From assembly GCF_903819335.1 (NCBI RefSeq), contig NZ_CAIJDE010000034.1:62001-126000 (forward strand): DNA of 64,000 nucleotides, read 5' to 3'. The stretch is from Flavobacterium panici (lineage in GTDB: Bacteria > Bacteroidota > Bacteroidia > Flavobacteriales > Flavobacteriaceae). Position numbers and translations under genes: made by a program. Position 1 is the stretch's first letter. Every line of letters begins with the position of its first letter. This document shows, one piece after another, positions 34,703-43,198 of the stretch. The notes beneath the pieces were generated by a model. The model had not been told where the DNA came from and made no database searches. It saw nothing but the letters and a program-made list of their open reading frames with translations.

Positions 34703-35584
34703 TTAAGATTTCAAATCATTCCAGAAATCGAAATAATTAAACCATTGCAGCGGGTATTTTTTTAAGATATTTTCTACGCTTGTTACGTATTCTTTGAGCA
34801 ATGCTTTTTCGTCACGGTGTTTCACTGTGGCTTCTCTTGCGTATAAATGATAATGTAAATTTGGCTCTTTCATAACATAAACGAACACAACCGGAACTTT
34901 TAATCGTGATGCAATTAAAAATGGCCCGGCAGGGAAGTTGGCTTCTTTGCCTAAAATGTTTTCAGAAAGTGATTTTGTGCCTTCAAAATAACGATCGCCT
35001 GTAAAACAAACCAATTCATTGTTTGCCAAAGCGGCATTGATCTCAAAAATATGAGACAAATCATCTTTGATAATGATGAATTTTACGGTTGGTTTTTGGG
35101 TAATACTTTCCAGATAATTTTTAATGGCAGAATGTTCTAAATCTGTAGTGACTAAATTGATTTGAAAATCAAGATCGATATCGCCTAAAAAATGTTCTGC
35201 AATTTCAAAATTTCCAACATGTGCGCTAATTAAAACACCGCCTTTTTTTTCGGCCAACAGCTTTTTTAAAATTTCAATTCCGTCAAATTCATAGGTAAAT
35301 TTGTTTCGCATTCCTGCCGAAATGGAAACCTTATCAATAATGGTCTGTCCAAAAGTGTAATAACTTTTGAAAACCATTTTTTTTGATTTAAAATAGGAAT
35401 ATTGAAGCCTTTCTTTAAAGTAATAAAAAATAGCGCGATTGCTTTTCTTTAAAAATAAAAAGTAATAAGAAGCGACAAAATAAAGTAAAACATAAGCAGA
35501 TTTGACACCCGCTTTTTGAATCAAAAAAACGAATATTCTATAACCTAAAACAGTTCCTTTTGATTTGCCATCCCATTCACTCAT
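34703..35584 (-). CDS. LpxL/HtrB-like lipid A-type acyltransferase
   Basis: A 293-residue membrane-associated acyltransferase with one N-terminal hydrophobic segment (about 28-48) and the HX4(D/E) motif in SAHVGNFEIAEHFL, followed by CFTGDRYFEG. The family adds acyl chains to lipid A. In pigment clusters such enzymes are thought to acylate the polyene or tether it to a lipid; here it could also be an alternative for the polyene-resorcinol ester. The start overlaps the ACP stop by one base. Confidence 0.85.
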   Translation of the reverse strand: MSEWDGKSKGTVLGYRIFVFLIQKAGVKSAYVLLYFVASYYFLFLKKSNRAIFYYFKERLQYSYFKSKKMVFKSYYTFGQTIIDKVSISAGMRNKFTYEFDGIEILKKLLAEKKGGVLISAHVGNFEIAEHFLGDIDLDFQINLVTTDLEHSAIKNYLESITQKPTVKFIIIKDDLSHIFEINAALANNELVCFTGDRYFEGTKSLSENILGKEANFPAGPFLIASRLKVPVVFVYVMKEPNLHYHLYAREATVKHRDEKALLKEYVTSVENILKKYPLQWFNYFDFWNDLKS

Positions 35585-35838
35585 TAAGCTGTTTTGGCTT
35601 TTAATTTGGTTTCGATAAGGTCATAGAAGCTTTGGAAATCAGAAATTCCAACAAAATCTGCCTCAACTAGTTTTACGCCAAAGTTTGATTCTATTGAAAC
35701 TACTAAATCAACATAATCTAAACTATCTAAGCCAAGCGTATCTTTTAAATTAGCATTTGGTTCAATGTCGTCATTGTCTACTTCAAATTCATCAACTAAA
35801 AAACCATTGATTTTTGCTATAATATCTTCTTTATTCAT
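35584..35838 (-). CDS. Acyl carrier protein
   Basis: An 84-residue acidic protein with the attachment site TLGLDSLDYVDL (Ser39). It is flanked by a ketosynthase gene (eight-base overlap) and the LpxL-like gene (one-base overlap). It is the second ACP of the cluster and the likely donor for the adjacent acyltransferase. Confidence 0.93.
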   Translation of the reverse strand: MNKEDIIAKINGFLVDEFEVDNDDIEPNANLKDTLGLDSLDYVDLVVSIESNFGVKLVEADFVGISDFQSFYDLIETKLKAKTA

Positions 35839-37066
35839 CGTTCAATTTAAACTTTTTAACCACCAACGCCGAGTTGGTTCCTCCGAAACCGAAAGAATTG
35901 GACAAAAATATGTCAAATTTTTTGTTTAACGTAGTTTTAACTAAATTTAATTTTGAAGCATCTTCATCTGGATTGTCTAAATTGATGTTTGGTGCAATGA
36001 AATCGTTCAGCATCATTATGATAGAGTAGATAATTTCGCTTGCTCCGGCCATCCAGCATTCGTGGCCTGTCATTGATTTTGTTGAACTTACATAAGGGTT
36101 TTTCTCACCAAAAACTTCAAAAATAGCTTTGGCTTCGTTTGCATCGCCAACCGGAGTTGAGGTTGCGTGTGCATTTATATACTCAATATCTGATGCTTTT
36201 AGTTTAGCATCGTCAAGTGCTCTTTGCATTGCTGTAGCGGGACCTTCGACATTTGGAGTCGAAATATGTCCGCCGTTTGATGAAAATCCGTAACCTGAAA
36301 CTTCGGCAATAATATTAGCTCCACGCGCAATTGCAGATTCGTAACTTTCAAGAATTAAAGTTGCACCTCCGCCACTCGGAATTAATCCGTCACGGCCGGC
36401 ATCAAAAGGTCTTGAAGCTTTTTCAGGATCACTTTCTCTGTTAGAAAAAACGCCTAAACCATCAAAACTGCTCATTGCATATTTATTGATTTCCTGCGCT
36501 CCTCCGGTTATAATGATATCCTGAAAACCACTTTTTATTAAAAAATAAGCTAATCCAATAGAATGTGAACCGCTCGCACAGGCAGCACTTACGGTTAAAT
36601 TAATACCGCGAAGTTTAAAAATCGTGGAAAGATTCATCGTAACGGTAGAATTCATCGATTTAAAAATGGCTCCAGAACCAATTAAGGCAGTATCTTTTTT
36701 CTCGCGCACGATATCTGTAGCGTCAATTATTGCTTTAGAAACGCTGTCGTTTCCGTACATAATGCCAACTTCGCGAGTGTCAAAAAAAGCATCGTCGATA
36801 TTGGCATTTTTCAATGCTTCGATAGTGGCCATATAAGCATATTCGGTTTCTTCACCAATGCTCATACGCTGTCTTCGGGTCAATAGATTTTTTAAATCAG
36901 CTTTTGGAACCATTCCGGTTAAGGCTGACTGAAAACCAAATTCTTTTCGTTCTGAATCAAACTGAATACCCGATTTTCCGTTATACAATGATTCCTTTAC
37001 TTCATCTAAAGAAGTTCCGATACAAGAATAAATTCCCATTCCAGTAATTACAACTCTCTTATTCAT
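35831..37066 (-). CDS. Beta-ketoacyl-ACP synthase (FabF/FabB type)
   Basis: A 411-residue condensing enzyme with Cys163 in SAACASGSHSI, the His motif NAHATSTPVGD and a second His in MTGHECWMAGASE. The triad is complete. The GHECWMAGA variant differs from the common GHTLGAA. It is the third full ketosynthase, next to an ACP and 90 bases downstream of the ketoreductase gene; it may start or extend the polyene chain. Confidence 0.9.
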   Translation of the reverse strand: MNKRVVITGMGIYSCIGTSLDEVKESLYNGKSGIQFDSERKEFGFQSALTGMVPKADLKNLLTRRQRMSIGEETEYAYMATIEALKNANIDDAFFDTREVGIMYGNDSVSKAIIDATDIVREKKDTALIGSGAIFKSMNSTVTMNLSTIFKLRGINLTVSAACASGSHSIGLAYFLIKSGFQDIIITGGAQEINKYAMSSFDGLGVFSNRESDPEKASRPFDAGRDGLIPSGGGATLILESYESAIARGANIIAEVSGYGFSSNGGHISTPNVEGPATAMQRALDDAKLKASDIEYINAHATSTPVGDANEAKAIFEVFGEKNPYVSSTKSMTGHECWMAGASEIIYSIIMMLNDFIAPNINLDNPDEDASKLNLVKTTLNKKFDIFLSNSFGFGGTNSALVVKKFKLNDE

Positions 37067-37156
37067 CGTCTTTCAAAGTAATTTTTTATCCTTAAAGTGT
37101 AATTTTTAAACAAAGGCACAATTTTTTTAATCTATTTATTATGCAAACATAGTATT

Positions 37157-37888
37157 TTAAGAATATATTCCTCCGTTTATATTAATAATCTCGCCGGTAA
37201 TATAGCTCGATTTTTTTGAAATCAAAAAGCTTACCAAATCTGCAACTTCTTCGGCTTCGCCAAAACGATTTACCGGAATCAGCTTTAATAATTCTTTTTC
37301 GTCAAGTGCACTTGTCATATCTGTTCTAATAAAACCCGGTGCAACAGCGTTTACCGTTATATTACGTTTTGCAACTTCTTGTGCCAATGCTTTTGTTGCG
37401 GCAACAATTGCACCTTTTGCAGCCGAATAATTGGTTTGTCCGGCCGTTCCTTTTACACCCGAAACAGAAACCATGTTTACGATTCGGCCGTATTTATTGC
37501 GAAGCATTTTTTGAATAAAAAACTGCGTCACATTAAAAAATCCGTTTAAACTTGTGTTTACAACACCGTTCCAGTCTTCGGGAGTCATCCACATAAAAAG
37601 ACCATCTTTTGTAATTCCGGCATTGTTTACAATGGCTTCCACAATAGCTTCAGGATTTGATTCCTGCCATTGCGTTAAAACAGTTTGTACTTGTTCAAAA
37701 TTGGCAACATCAAAACCTAAAATTTCTCCGGTTGCGCCTAATTTTTGTATTTCCTGAAGTGTTTCTTCGGCAGCAGTTTTGTTTGAATGATAATTGATCA
37801 GAATATGATAATTAGATTCAACGGCTAATTTTTTACAAATAGCACTACCAATTCCTCTTGAACCGCCTGTTACTAATACACATTTCAT
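37157..37888 (-). CDS. FabG-like 3-oxoacyl-ACP reductase
   Basis: A 243-residue short-chain dehydrogenase: NADPH motif TGGSRGIGSA, NNAG at 88-91, the catalytic Tyr154 and Lys158 in NYSAAKGA, and the Ser in MVSVSG. It reduces the 3-oxoacyl-ACP made by the ketosynthases. It is the only ketoreductase in the cluster, so it must serve every polyene cycle. Confidence 0.92.
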   Translation of the reverse strand: MKCVLVTGGSRGIGSAICKKLAVESNYHILINYHSNKTAAEETLQEIQKLGATGEILGFDVANFEQVQTVLTQWQESNPEAIVEAIVNNAGITKDGLFMWMTPEDWNGVVNTSLNGFFNVTQFFIQKMLRNKYGRIVNMVSVSGVKGTAGQTNYSAAKGAIVAATKALAQEVAKRNITVNAVAPGFIRTDMTSALDEKELLKLIPVNRFGEAEEVADLVSFLISKKSSYITGEIININGGIYS

Positions 37889-37899
37889 TTATGTTGATT

Positions 37900-39126
37900 T
37901 TATTTTTTTTTCTTAGTTGCTGGTTTGCTGGCCGGTTTTGCTGTTGTTTTTGTTTCAGCTTTTGGACTTTCGGCAGCTACACTTGTTTCCTTTTTTTCTC
38001 TTTCTGCTGTTTGCGAAAACAATTCAGCATTTTCAAACCATTGATTTCCTAATACAGTTCCGTCTGGTCTTAGAAAACCCCATTTTCCTTCATTTTTTAC
38101 TCTTGCAAGACCATCAATAAAACCTTTATCCTGCTGAACAAAAAGTGCAATAACGAATCCGTTTGAAGTGATTCCGTATTGTGTTGGAATTACCAATTTT
38201 CCGGCTTCATTAATAAATCCCCAGTTGCTTTCTTTTACAGGAGCTAAACCATTTGTACTAAAAACTTCTGCATCGCTGTACGTTGGTTCTATTACAAATG
38301 TTCCTTTTAAATTGATATAACCCCATTTTTTTCCAACTAAAACCGGAGCTAAATTTTTTGAGAATGCTTTTCCTTTATCATATATAGGCAGGATTACCCA
38401 ATTTCCGTTTAAATCAATAAAACCAATCTTTCCGTTCTTTTTGGCATATGTTAAATCCTGAGTTTCAAAATCCCAGATTTTTTCAGCTCCATCAACAGGA
38501 GTGAATTTTCCTCCGCTTACAAGTCCGAAGGTTTTGTCTTTTCTTGCCCAGGTTGTGCCTTTAAAATAGTTTCCAATTTCTGCGTAAGCCGGTTCAACTA
38601 ATTCTTTTCCGGAAGTATTTATAATTCCCCAGTTTTTATTTAGTTCTACTCTTGCATAGCCATTTTCAAAAGGTTTGATTTGGTCGTATTTTGGTTCTAA
38701 AACCACGGCAAGTTTTGAATTGATTAATCCAACTTTGTTTCCTTGTCTTATAAAAGCAACGCCGTTATTAAAATCGAATATTTTTTCGGTAGCAGGTGCT
38801 TTTAAAATTTCGCCTTTTGTATTAATATAAACCCAGTCCTTATCTTTTTGTACAACTGCAATTCCGCTGTTAAAATCTTTAGCATTATTAAAAGACGCCG
38901 GAATTACCCAGCTTCCTTTGGTATCAATAAAACCCCATTTTCCGTTGTCTTCGACAGCGGCTAAACCTTCAGAAAAACTTTTGGCAGATTTATATTGAGG
39001 TTCAATTTTAAAGGATCCGTCTTTGGAAATATATCCAATTTTTGAATTCTTTTTAACTAATGCCAGTTCTTGACTATTAACAAATTGAATAAAACTTAGC
39101 AACAAAAAAATAAGTGTTTTTTTCAT
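37900..39126 (-). CDS. WG-repeat protein, copy 1
   Basis: A 408-residue exported protein (signal peptide ending at VNSQE) made of about ten WG repeats of roughly 30 residues, each with a core like KWGFIDTKG or KIGYISKDG. The last 40 residues are a Lys/Ala/Pro-rich tail ending in KKKK. WG repeats are beta-rich binding units of unknown function. It is a paralogue of the next gene. I chose MKK at 39126 because it gives a normal signal peptide. Its role in the pigment operon is unknown. Confidence 0.82.
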   Translation of the reverse strand: MKKTLIFLLLSFIQFVNSQELALVKKNSKIGYISKDGSFKIEPQYKSAKSFSEGLAAVEDNGKWGFIDTKGSWVIPASFNNAKDFNSGIAVVQKDKDWVYINTKGEILKAPATEKIFDFNNGVAFIRQGNKVGLINSKLAVVLEPKYDQIKPFENGYARVELNKNWGIINTSGKELVEPAYAEIGNYFKGTTWARKDKTFGLVSGGKFTPVDGAEKIWDFETQDLTYAKKNGKIGFIDLNGNWVILPIYDKGKAFSKNLAPVLVGKKWGYINLKGTFVIEPTYSDAEVFSTNGLAPVKESNWGFINEAGKLVIPTQYGITSNGFVIALFVQQDKGFIDGLARVKNEGKWGFLRPDGTVLGNQWFENAELFSQTAEREKKETSVAAESPKAETKTTAKPASKPATKKKK

Positions 39127-39165
39127 GATTTTAAGATTCAATATTAATAATATAAAAATGCTTTT

Positions 39166-40275
39166 TTATTCCTGAAAGAGTTCAGCATTTTGAAACCATT
39201 CGATTAAAATATCTCCATTTGGTTTCAAAAATCCCCATTTACCGTTGCGTTTTACTCTTGCTAATCCGCCAATAAATCCTTTTTCTTCACGCATATAGCT
39301 TCCAAATGCTGCTGAAATTTCATAATCTGCCGGAATAACTACTTTTCCGCTTTCATTAATAAATCCCCAGCCGTATCCTTTGTTTACAGCAGCAAGTCCG
39401 TTTTCGCTAAAAGGTTCTGCATCATTGTACATTGGCTGTACCACACATATTCCTTCTAAATTGGTATAACCCCATTTTTCCCGAATGCGAACAGGTGCTA
39501 GATTATTAGAGAATGGTTTTGTTTTGTCAAATAGAGGTTTAAGAACCCATTGTCCTTCAAAATTTACAAATCTCCATTTTGCGTCTTTTTTCGCAGCAAT
39601 TAAATCTTGCGTTCCAAAAGCGCCAAATTCACATACATCGTCTATTTTAATAAACTGTCCGTTATGAACCAGTCCATAATCTTTTCCTTTTTTAGCCCAG
39701 GTTGTGTTGTTGTAGTAATCTCCAACTTCGTCATAAATGGCTTCAACAACTTCTTTTCCAGATGGGTCAACAATTCCCCATTTATCATTTACGGCAGCTT
39801 TTGCATAACCATTATAAAAAGCTCTGATCACATCATATTTTGGAGCCAGAACAATTTCAAATTTATTATTGATGATCCCAACTTTATCTGCTTGTCTAAA
39901 AAATGCTGCTCCGTAATGAAAATCAAATAATTTATCAGATTCCGGATTACCTTTTAATATTTCGCCTTGTTTGTTGATGTAATACCAAACGGCTTTTTTT
40001 TCAATAGCAGCGATTCCGCTGTTGAAATCTCTTGCATTATCAAATGTTGGAGGAATTAAAAAAGTTCCCTTTCTGTCCACATATCCCCATTTTCCATTTT
40101 GTTTAACAGCTGCTAATCCATCAGAAAAATCTCTTGCACTGTCAAATTTTGGTTCAACGGCAAAAGTTCCTTCTTTTGTAATAAGACCAAATTTACCTTC
40201 TTTTTTAACTAAAGCAAGTTCTTGAGCATTAACTAATTGAAAAGCTATTAGAAATAAAAAAAATATTTTTTTCAT
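39166..40275 (-). CDS. WG-repeat protein, copy 2
   Basis: A 369-residue paralogue of copy 1: signal peptide ending at VNAQE, then a series of WG repeats such as GKWGYVDRKG and DKWGIVDPSG, no basic tail. The two align repeat for repeat, which suggests tandem duplication. It sits between the ammonia-lyase gene (27 bases upstream) and copy 1. I chose MKK at 40275 for the signal peptide. Confidence 0.82.
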   Translation of the reverse strand: MKKIFFLFLIAFQLVNAQELALVKKEGKFGLITKEGTFAVEPKFDSARDFSDGLAAVKQNGKWGYVDRKGTFLIPPTFDNARDFNSGIAAIEKKAVWYYINKQGEILKGNPESDKLFDFHYGAAFFRQADKVGIINNKFEIVLAPKYDVIRAFYNGYAKAAVNDKWGIVDPSGKEVVEAIYDEVGDYYNNTTWAKKGKDYGLVHNGQFIKIDDVCEFGAFGTQDLIAAKKDAKWRFVNFEGQWVLKPLFDKTKPFSNNLAPVRIREKWGYTNLEGICVVQPMYNDAEPFSENGLAAVNKGYGWGFINESGKVVIPADYEISAAFGSYMREEKGFIGGLARVKRNGKWGFLKPNGDILIEWFQNAELFQE

Positions 40276-40302
40276 GTTTTTTAAAATATGATTCCTGTCC
40301 AA

Positions 40303-41823
40303 TTAATTGTTAATCAAATAATCTTTTACATTTTGAACAAATGGATACATTACCTGATCTTCCTTAAATGTTGGAATTATATTTCTAACATCATCGTACC
40401 ATTTTTTGGTAACCGATGAAATTTTATCTTTTTGTCCTAAATAATCAATTGCCTGAACGATAGTAATCATTTCGATTGCCAATACTTCAAAAGCATTTTC
40501 GATAACTTTTGATGTAATTACCGCAGCGTTTGTTCCCATACTTACAATGTCCTGATTGTCATTGTTGTTTGGAATACTGTGAACGTACATTGGGTTGGAT
40601 AGCATTTGACTTTCGGCAGTTGTTGAGGTTGCTGTAAACTGAACGCCCTGCATTCCGAAATTAAATCCTAATGTTCCTAAGTTCACAAACGGAGGCAGTA
40701 ATTCGTTGATTTTTGAATTCAATAAATAATTCAGCTGACGTTCTGCAAGCATCGTTAATTTTGTAATAACGATTTTCAGTTTATCCATTTCCAGCGAAAT
40801 ATAATCTCCGTGGAAATTTCCTCCGTGATAAACGTGCTGATTTTTTACGTCGATAATTGGATTGTCGTTTGCCGAGTTAAATTCGTCTTCCAGAATAGAG
40901 GCTACATTATTGATCGTTTCTAAAACAGGTCCTAAAATTTGAGGAACACATCTTAATGAATAATATTCCTGAACTTTTTCTTTGAAGATTTCTTCGGTGT
41001 TTTCACCAGAATATAAATGGTCTTCTCTTTTACGGATTAATGTACTGTCTGAAAGATTCTGACGCATTTTAGCCGCAATTTCCTGCTGTCCTTTATGACG
41101 TTTTGTTTGGTTTAATTCTGCAGAAAAATGATCATCATATGCCTGAACCAATTCGTTTATGGCGCAAGAAGATTTTAATGACCAGTCTAATAATTTTTTA
41201 GCGTGATATACATTTACAACACCAATTCCTGTCATTACAGAAGTTCCGTTGATTAATGCCAGACCTTCTCTAATTTCTACCTGAATTGGTTTTAAACCTT
41301 CAATTTCAAAAACTTCAGGAGTTGGTCTTCTTTCGCCTTTATAAAAAACTTCACCTTCGCCTATTAAAACTAAAGCTAAATGTGATAACTGCACTAAGTC
41401 ACCGCTGGCACCAACGCCGCCGTGTTCAAATATTAAAGGTGTAATATCTCTATTAATAAGTTCAGACATTAAATGAATTACTGACGGATGTACACCAGAA
41501 TTTCCTAATGAAAGTGTATTTAATCGAGCCAATATTGCTGCTTTTGCACAAGCTGCATTTAATGGTTTTCCTGTTCCTGAAGAGTGGCTGCGGATTAAAT
41601 TATATTGAAGCTGAATTTGATCAGACTCTTTAATTCTATATTGCGCCATTGGACCAAAGCCTGTGTTTACGCCGTAAATTACTTTATTTCCAGAGAATTC
41701 TTTTAAGAAATTGAAGCTTTCGTTTACTCGGTTTAGAACTACATCGCTAATTGTAACTTTTTGATTTCCAAAGATTATGGCTTCAAACTCTGCTAAACTT
41801 AAATATTCATTAATTGTATTCAT
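40303..41823 (-). CDS. Tyrosine ammonia-lyase (HAL/TAL family)
   Basis: A 506-residue aromatic amino acid lyase. The MIO cofactor forms from Ala139-Ser140-Gly141 in GGVGASGDLVQL. The substrate-selecting loop reads NLIRSHSSGTG, with a His in the position linked to tyrosine preference. The sequence resembles, nearly residue for residue as I recall it, the characterised F. johnsoniae tyrosine ammonia-lyase. It makes 4-coumarate, the starter of the aryl polyene. It is the first gene of the minus-strand pigment series and has a perfect TAnnTTTG box 68 bases upstream. Confidence 0.93.
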   Translation of the reverse strand: MNTINEYLSLAEFEAIIFGNQKVTISDVVLNRVNESFNFLKEFSGNKVIYGVNTGFGPMAQYRIKESDQIQLQYNLIRSHSSGTGKPLNAACAKAAILARLNTLSLGNSGVHPSVIHLMSELINRDITPLIFEHGGVGASGDLVQLSHLALVLIGEGEVFYKGERRPTPEVFEIEGLKPIQVEIREGLALINGTSVMTGIGVVNVYHAKKLLDWSLKSSCAINELVQAYDDHFSAELNQTKRHKGQQEIAAKMRQNLSDSTLIRKREDHLYSGENTEEIFKEKVQEYYSLRCVPQILGPVLETINNVASILEDEFNSANDNPIIDVKNQHVYHGGNFHGDYISLEMDKLKIVITKLTMLAERQLNYLLNSKINELLPPFVNLGTLGFNFGMQGVQFTATSTTAESQMLSNPMYVHSIPNNNDNQDIVSMGTNAAVITSKVIENAFEVLAIEMITIVQAIDYLGQKDKISSVTKKWYDDVRNIIPTFKEDQVMYPFVQNVKDYLINN

Positions 41824-41890
41824 TAAATCGTTTTTGGTTGTGCTAATTTAATTTTATTTATCAAAATAAATGTAGTTATTTTGATGATGG

Positions 41891-41898
41891 CAAATGTA
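41891..41898 (-). promoter_or_regulatory. Promoter box of the pigment operon (ammonia-lyase)
   Basis: On the minus strand this is TACATTTG, a perfect TAnnTTTG box, giving a leader of about 60 bases before the ammonia-lyase ATG. No good TTG was found at the usual distance, so activity is not certain. Confidence 0.5.
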
Positions 41899-41924
41899 GG
41901 TTAATAATTGATAATATTTTTATT

Positions 41925-43175
41925 ATGACAAAGGAGTTTGTAGATGTTTTAGTAATAGGCGCCGGACCATCTGGATGCGTATCGGCATCGTATCTTCATA
42001 AAAACAATGTTAAGGTGAAAGTTGTTGAGAAACAAAAGTTTCCAAGACTTGTTGTGGGCGAAAGCTTAATTCCCAGAGTAATGGATCATTTTGCTGAGGC
42101 AGAACTGTTTGATGCTCTTAATTCAATGAACTTTGAAAAGAAACTTGGGGCCCGTTTTATTAGAGGCGAAGAGATCTGTGTTTTTGATTTCAGCAAGAAA
42201 TTTGGAGAAGGCTGGGATTGGACATGGCAGATTCCGAGAGCTGATTTTGACAACACAATGGCGCAGGAAGTGGTTCGTAAAGGTGTTGACCTTGAATTTG
42301 AAACGGAAGTTTTAGAAGTTTCTTTTGAAGGAAAAAATTCAAAAACAATTGTAAAAGATAAGGACGGGAATTTAAAAGAGATTCATGCTAAATTTATCGT
42401 CGATTCCAGCGGATACGGCCGTGTTTTACCAAGACTTTTAGATTTAGATACGCCGTCGAAATTAGACCCGCATTCTTCGATTTTTACACACGTAAAAGAT
42501 ATTAACAGACCAGAAGGTGAGGAAGGAACGCAGATTTCATTTGATATTTTAGAAACTGAAGTTTGGCTTTGGGTGATTCCGTTTTCTAACGGAAACACGA
42601 GTTTAGGTGTTGTTGGGCCAACAGATTTTATTAATTCGCTTTCTGAAAATAAAGATAATGCGGAGGCTTTGAAAAACGCTATTCAGCTATCAGATTATTA
42701 TATTAAAAGATTTAAAGGCACAGAATTTTTATTTGAACCTGTAAAGCTGGAAAATTATTCGAGAGCCGTAAAAAGAATGTACGGAGATGGTTTTGCTTTA
42801 ACAGGAAACAGTTCTGAGTTTCTTGATCCGGTTTTTTCGTCTGGAGTTGCTTTTGCGACAGAATCTGGAATGTTAGCGGCAAAATTATATTTAAAAGAAT
42901 CGCAGGGAATTCCTGTGGACTGGGAAGTGGAGTTTACACAATATATGAAACGTGGAATTTCAGTATTTACAACATATGTGAAGGAATGGTATACCGGAAA
43001 CCTTCAGACTTTATTTTTCCATCAGCCGGAAAATCCCGAAGTAAAGGAAAAAATTTGTGCTGTTTTAGCAGGTTATGTTTGGAACGAAGAGAATTCGTTT
43101 GTCAAGAAACATGATCACGTAATAGCCAATATGGCGTATTTACTAAATATGCAAAAAGAACAAAGCCCTGAATAA
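41925..43175 (+). CDS. FAD-dependent halogenase-like oxidoreductase
   Basis: A 416-residue flavoprotein divergent from the ammonia-lyase gene. The FAD motif VIGAGPSGCVSASYL is at the N-terminus, VVGESLIP is the conserved GES segment, and WLWVIP (214-219) is the WxWxIP motif typical of flavin-dependent halogenases. FEKKLGARF (70-78) places Lys73 where these enzymes have the catalytic lysine. Chlorinated flexirubins are known from related bacteria, so ring chlorination is the obvious guess. Related oxidoreductases that are not halogenases also exist in the superfamily, so hydroxylation cannot be excluded. A hairpin covers its stop codon. Confidence 0.78.
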   Translation: MTKEFVDVLVIGAGPSGCVSASYLHKNNVKVKVVEKQKFPRLVVGESLIPRVMDHFAEAELFDALNSMNFEKKLGARFIRGEEICVFDFSKKFGEGWDWTWQIPRADFDNTMAQEVVRKGVDLEFETEVLEVSFEGKNSKTIVKDKDGNLKEIHAKFIVDSSGYGRVLPRLLDLDTPSKLDPHSSIFTHVKDINRPEGEEGTQISFDILETEVWLWVIPFSNGNTSLGVVGPTDFINSLSENKDNAEALKNAIQLSDYYIKRFKGTEFLFEPVKLENYSRAVKRMYGDGFALTGNSSEFLDPVFSSGVAFATESGMLAAKLYLKESQGIPVDWEVEFTQYMKRGISVFTTYVKEWYTGNLQTLFFHQPENPEVKEKICAVLAGYVWNEENSFVKKHDHVIANMAYLLNMQKEQSPE

Positions 43176-43188
43176 TCAGGGCTTTGTT
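43159..43188. terminator. Terminator with the stop codon in its loop
   Basis: Perfect 13-base stem AACAAAGCCCTGA / TCAGGGCTTTGTT with loop ATAA at 43172-43175. The TAA stop codon of the halogenase-like gene (43173-43175) lies in the loop. It is symmetric, so it can also serve the convergent lipoprotein gene. Confidence 0.75.
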
Positions 43189-43198
43189 CTGTCAGATA

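Noticed and set aside
37900..40275. CRISPR or tandem DNA repeat array
   Set aside because: The periodicity is protein-level WG repeats with divergent DNA; there are no identical repeats or spacers.
41925..43175. Geranylgeranyl reductase instead of halogenase
   Set aside because: The WxWxIP motif and the lysine in FxxKxG favour a halogenase; the alternative stays open as an oxidoreductase.
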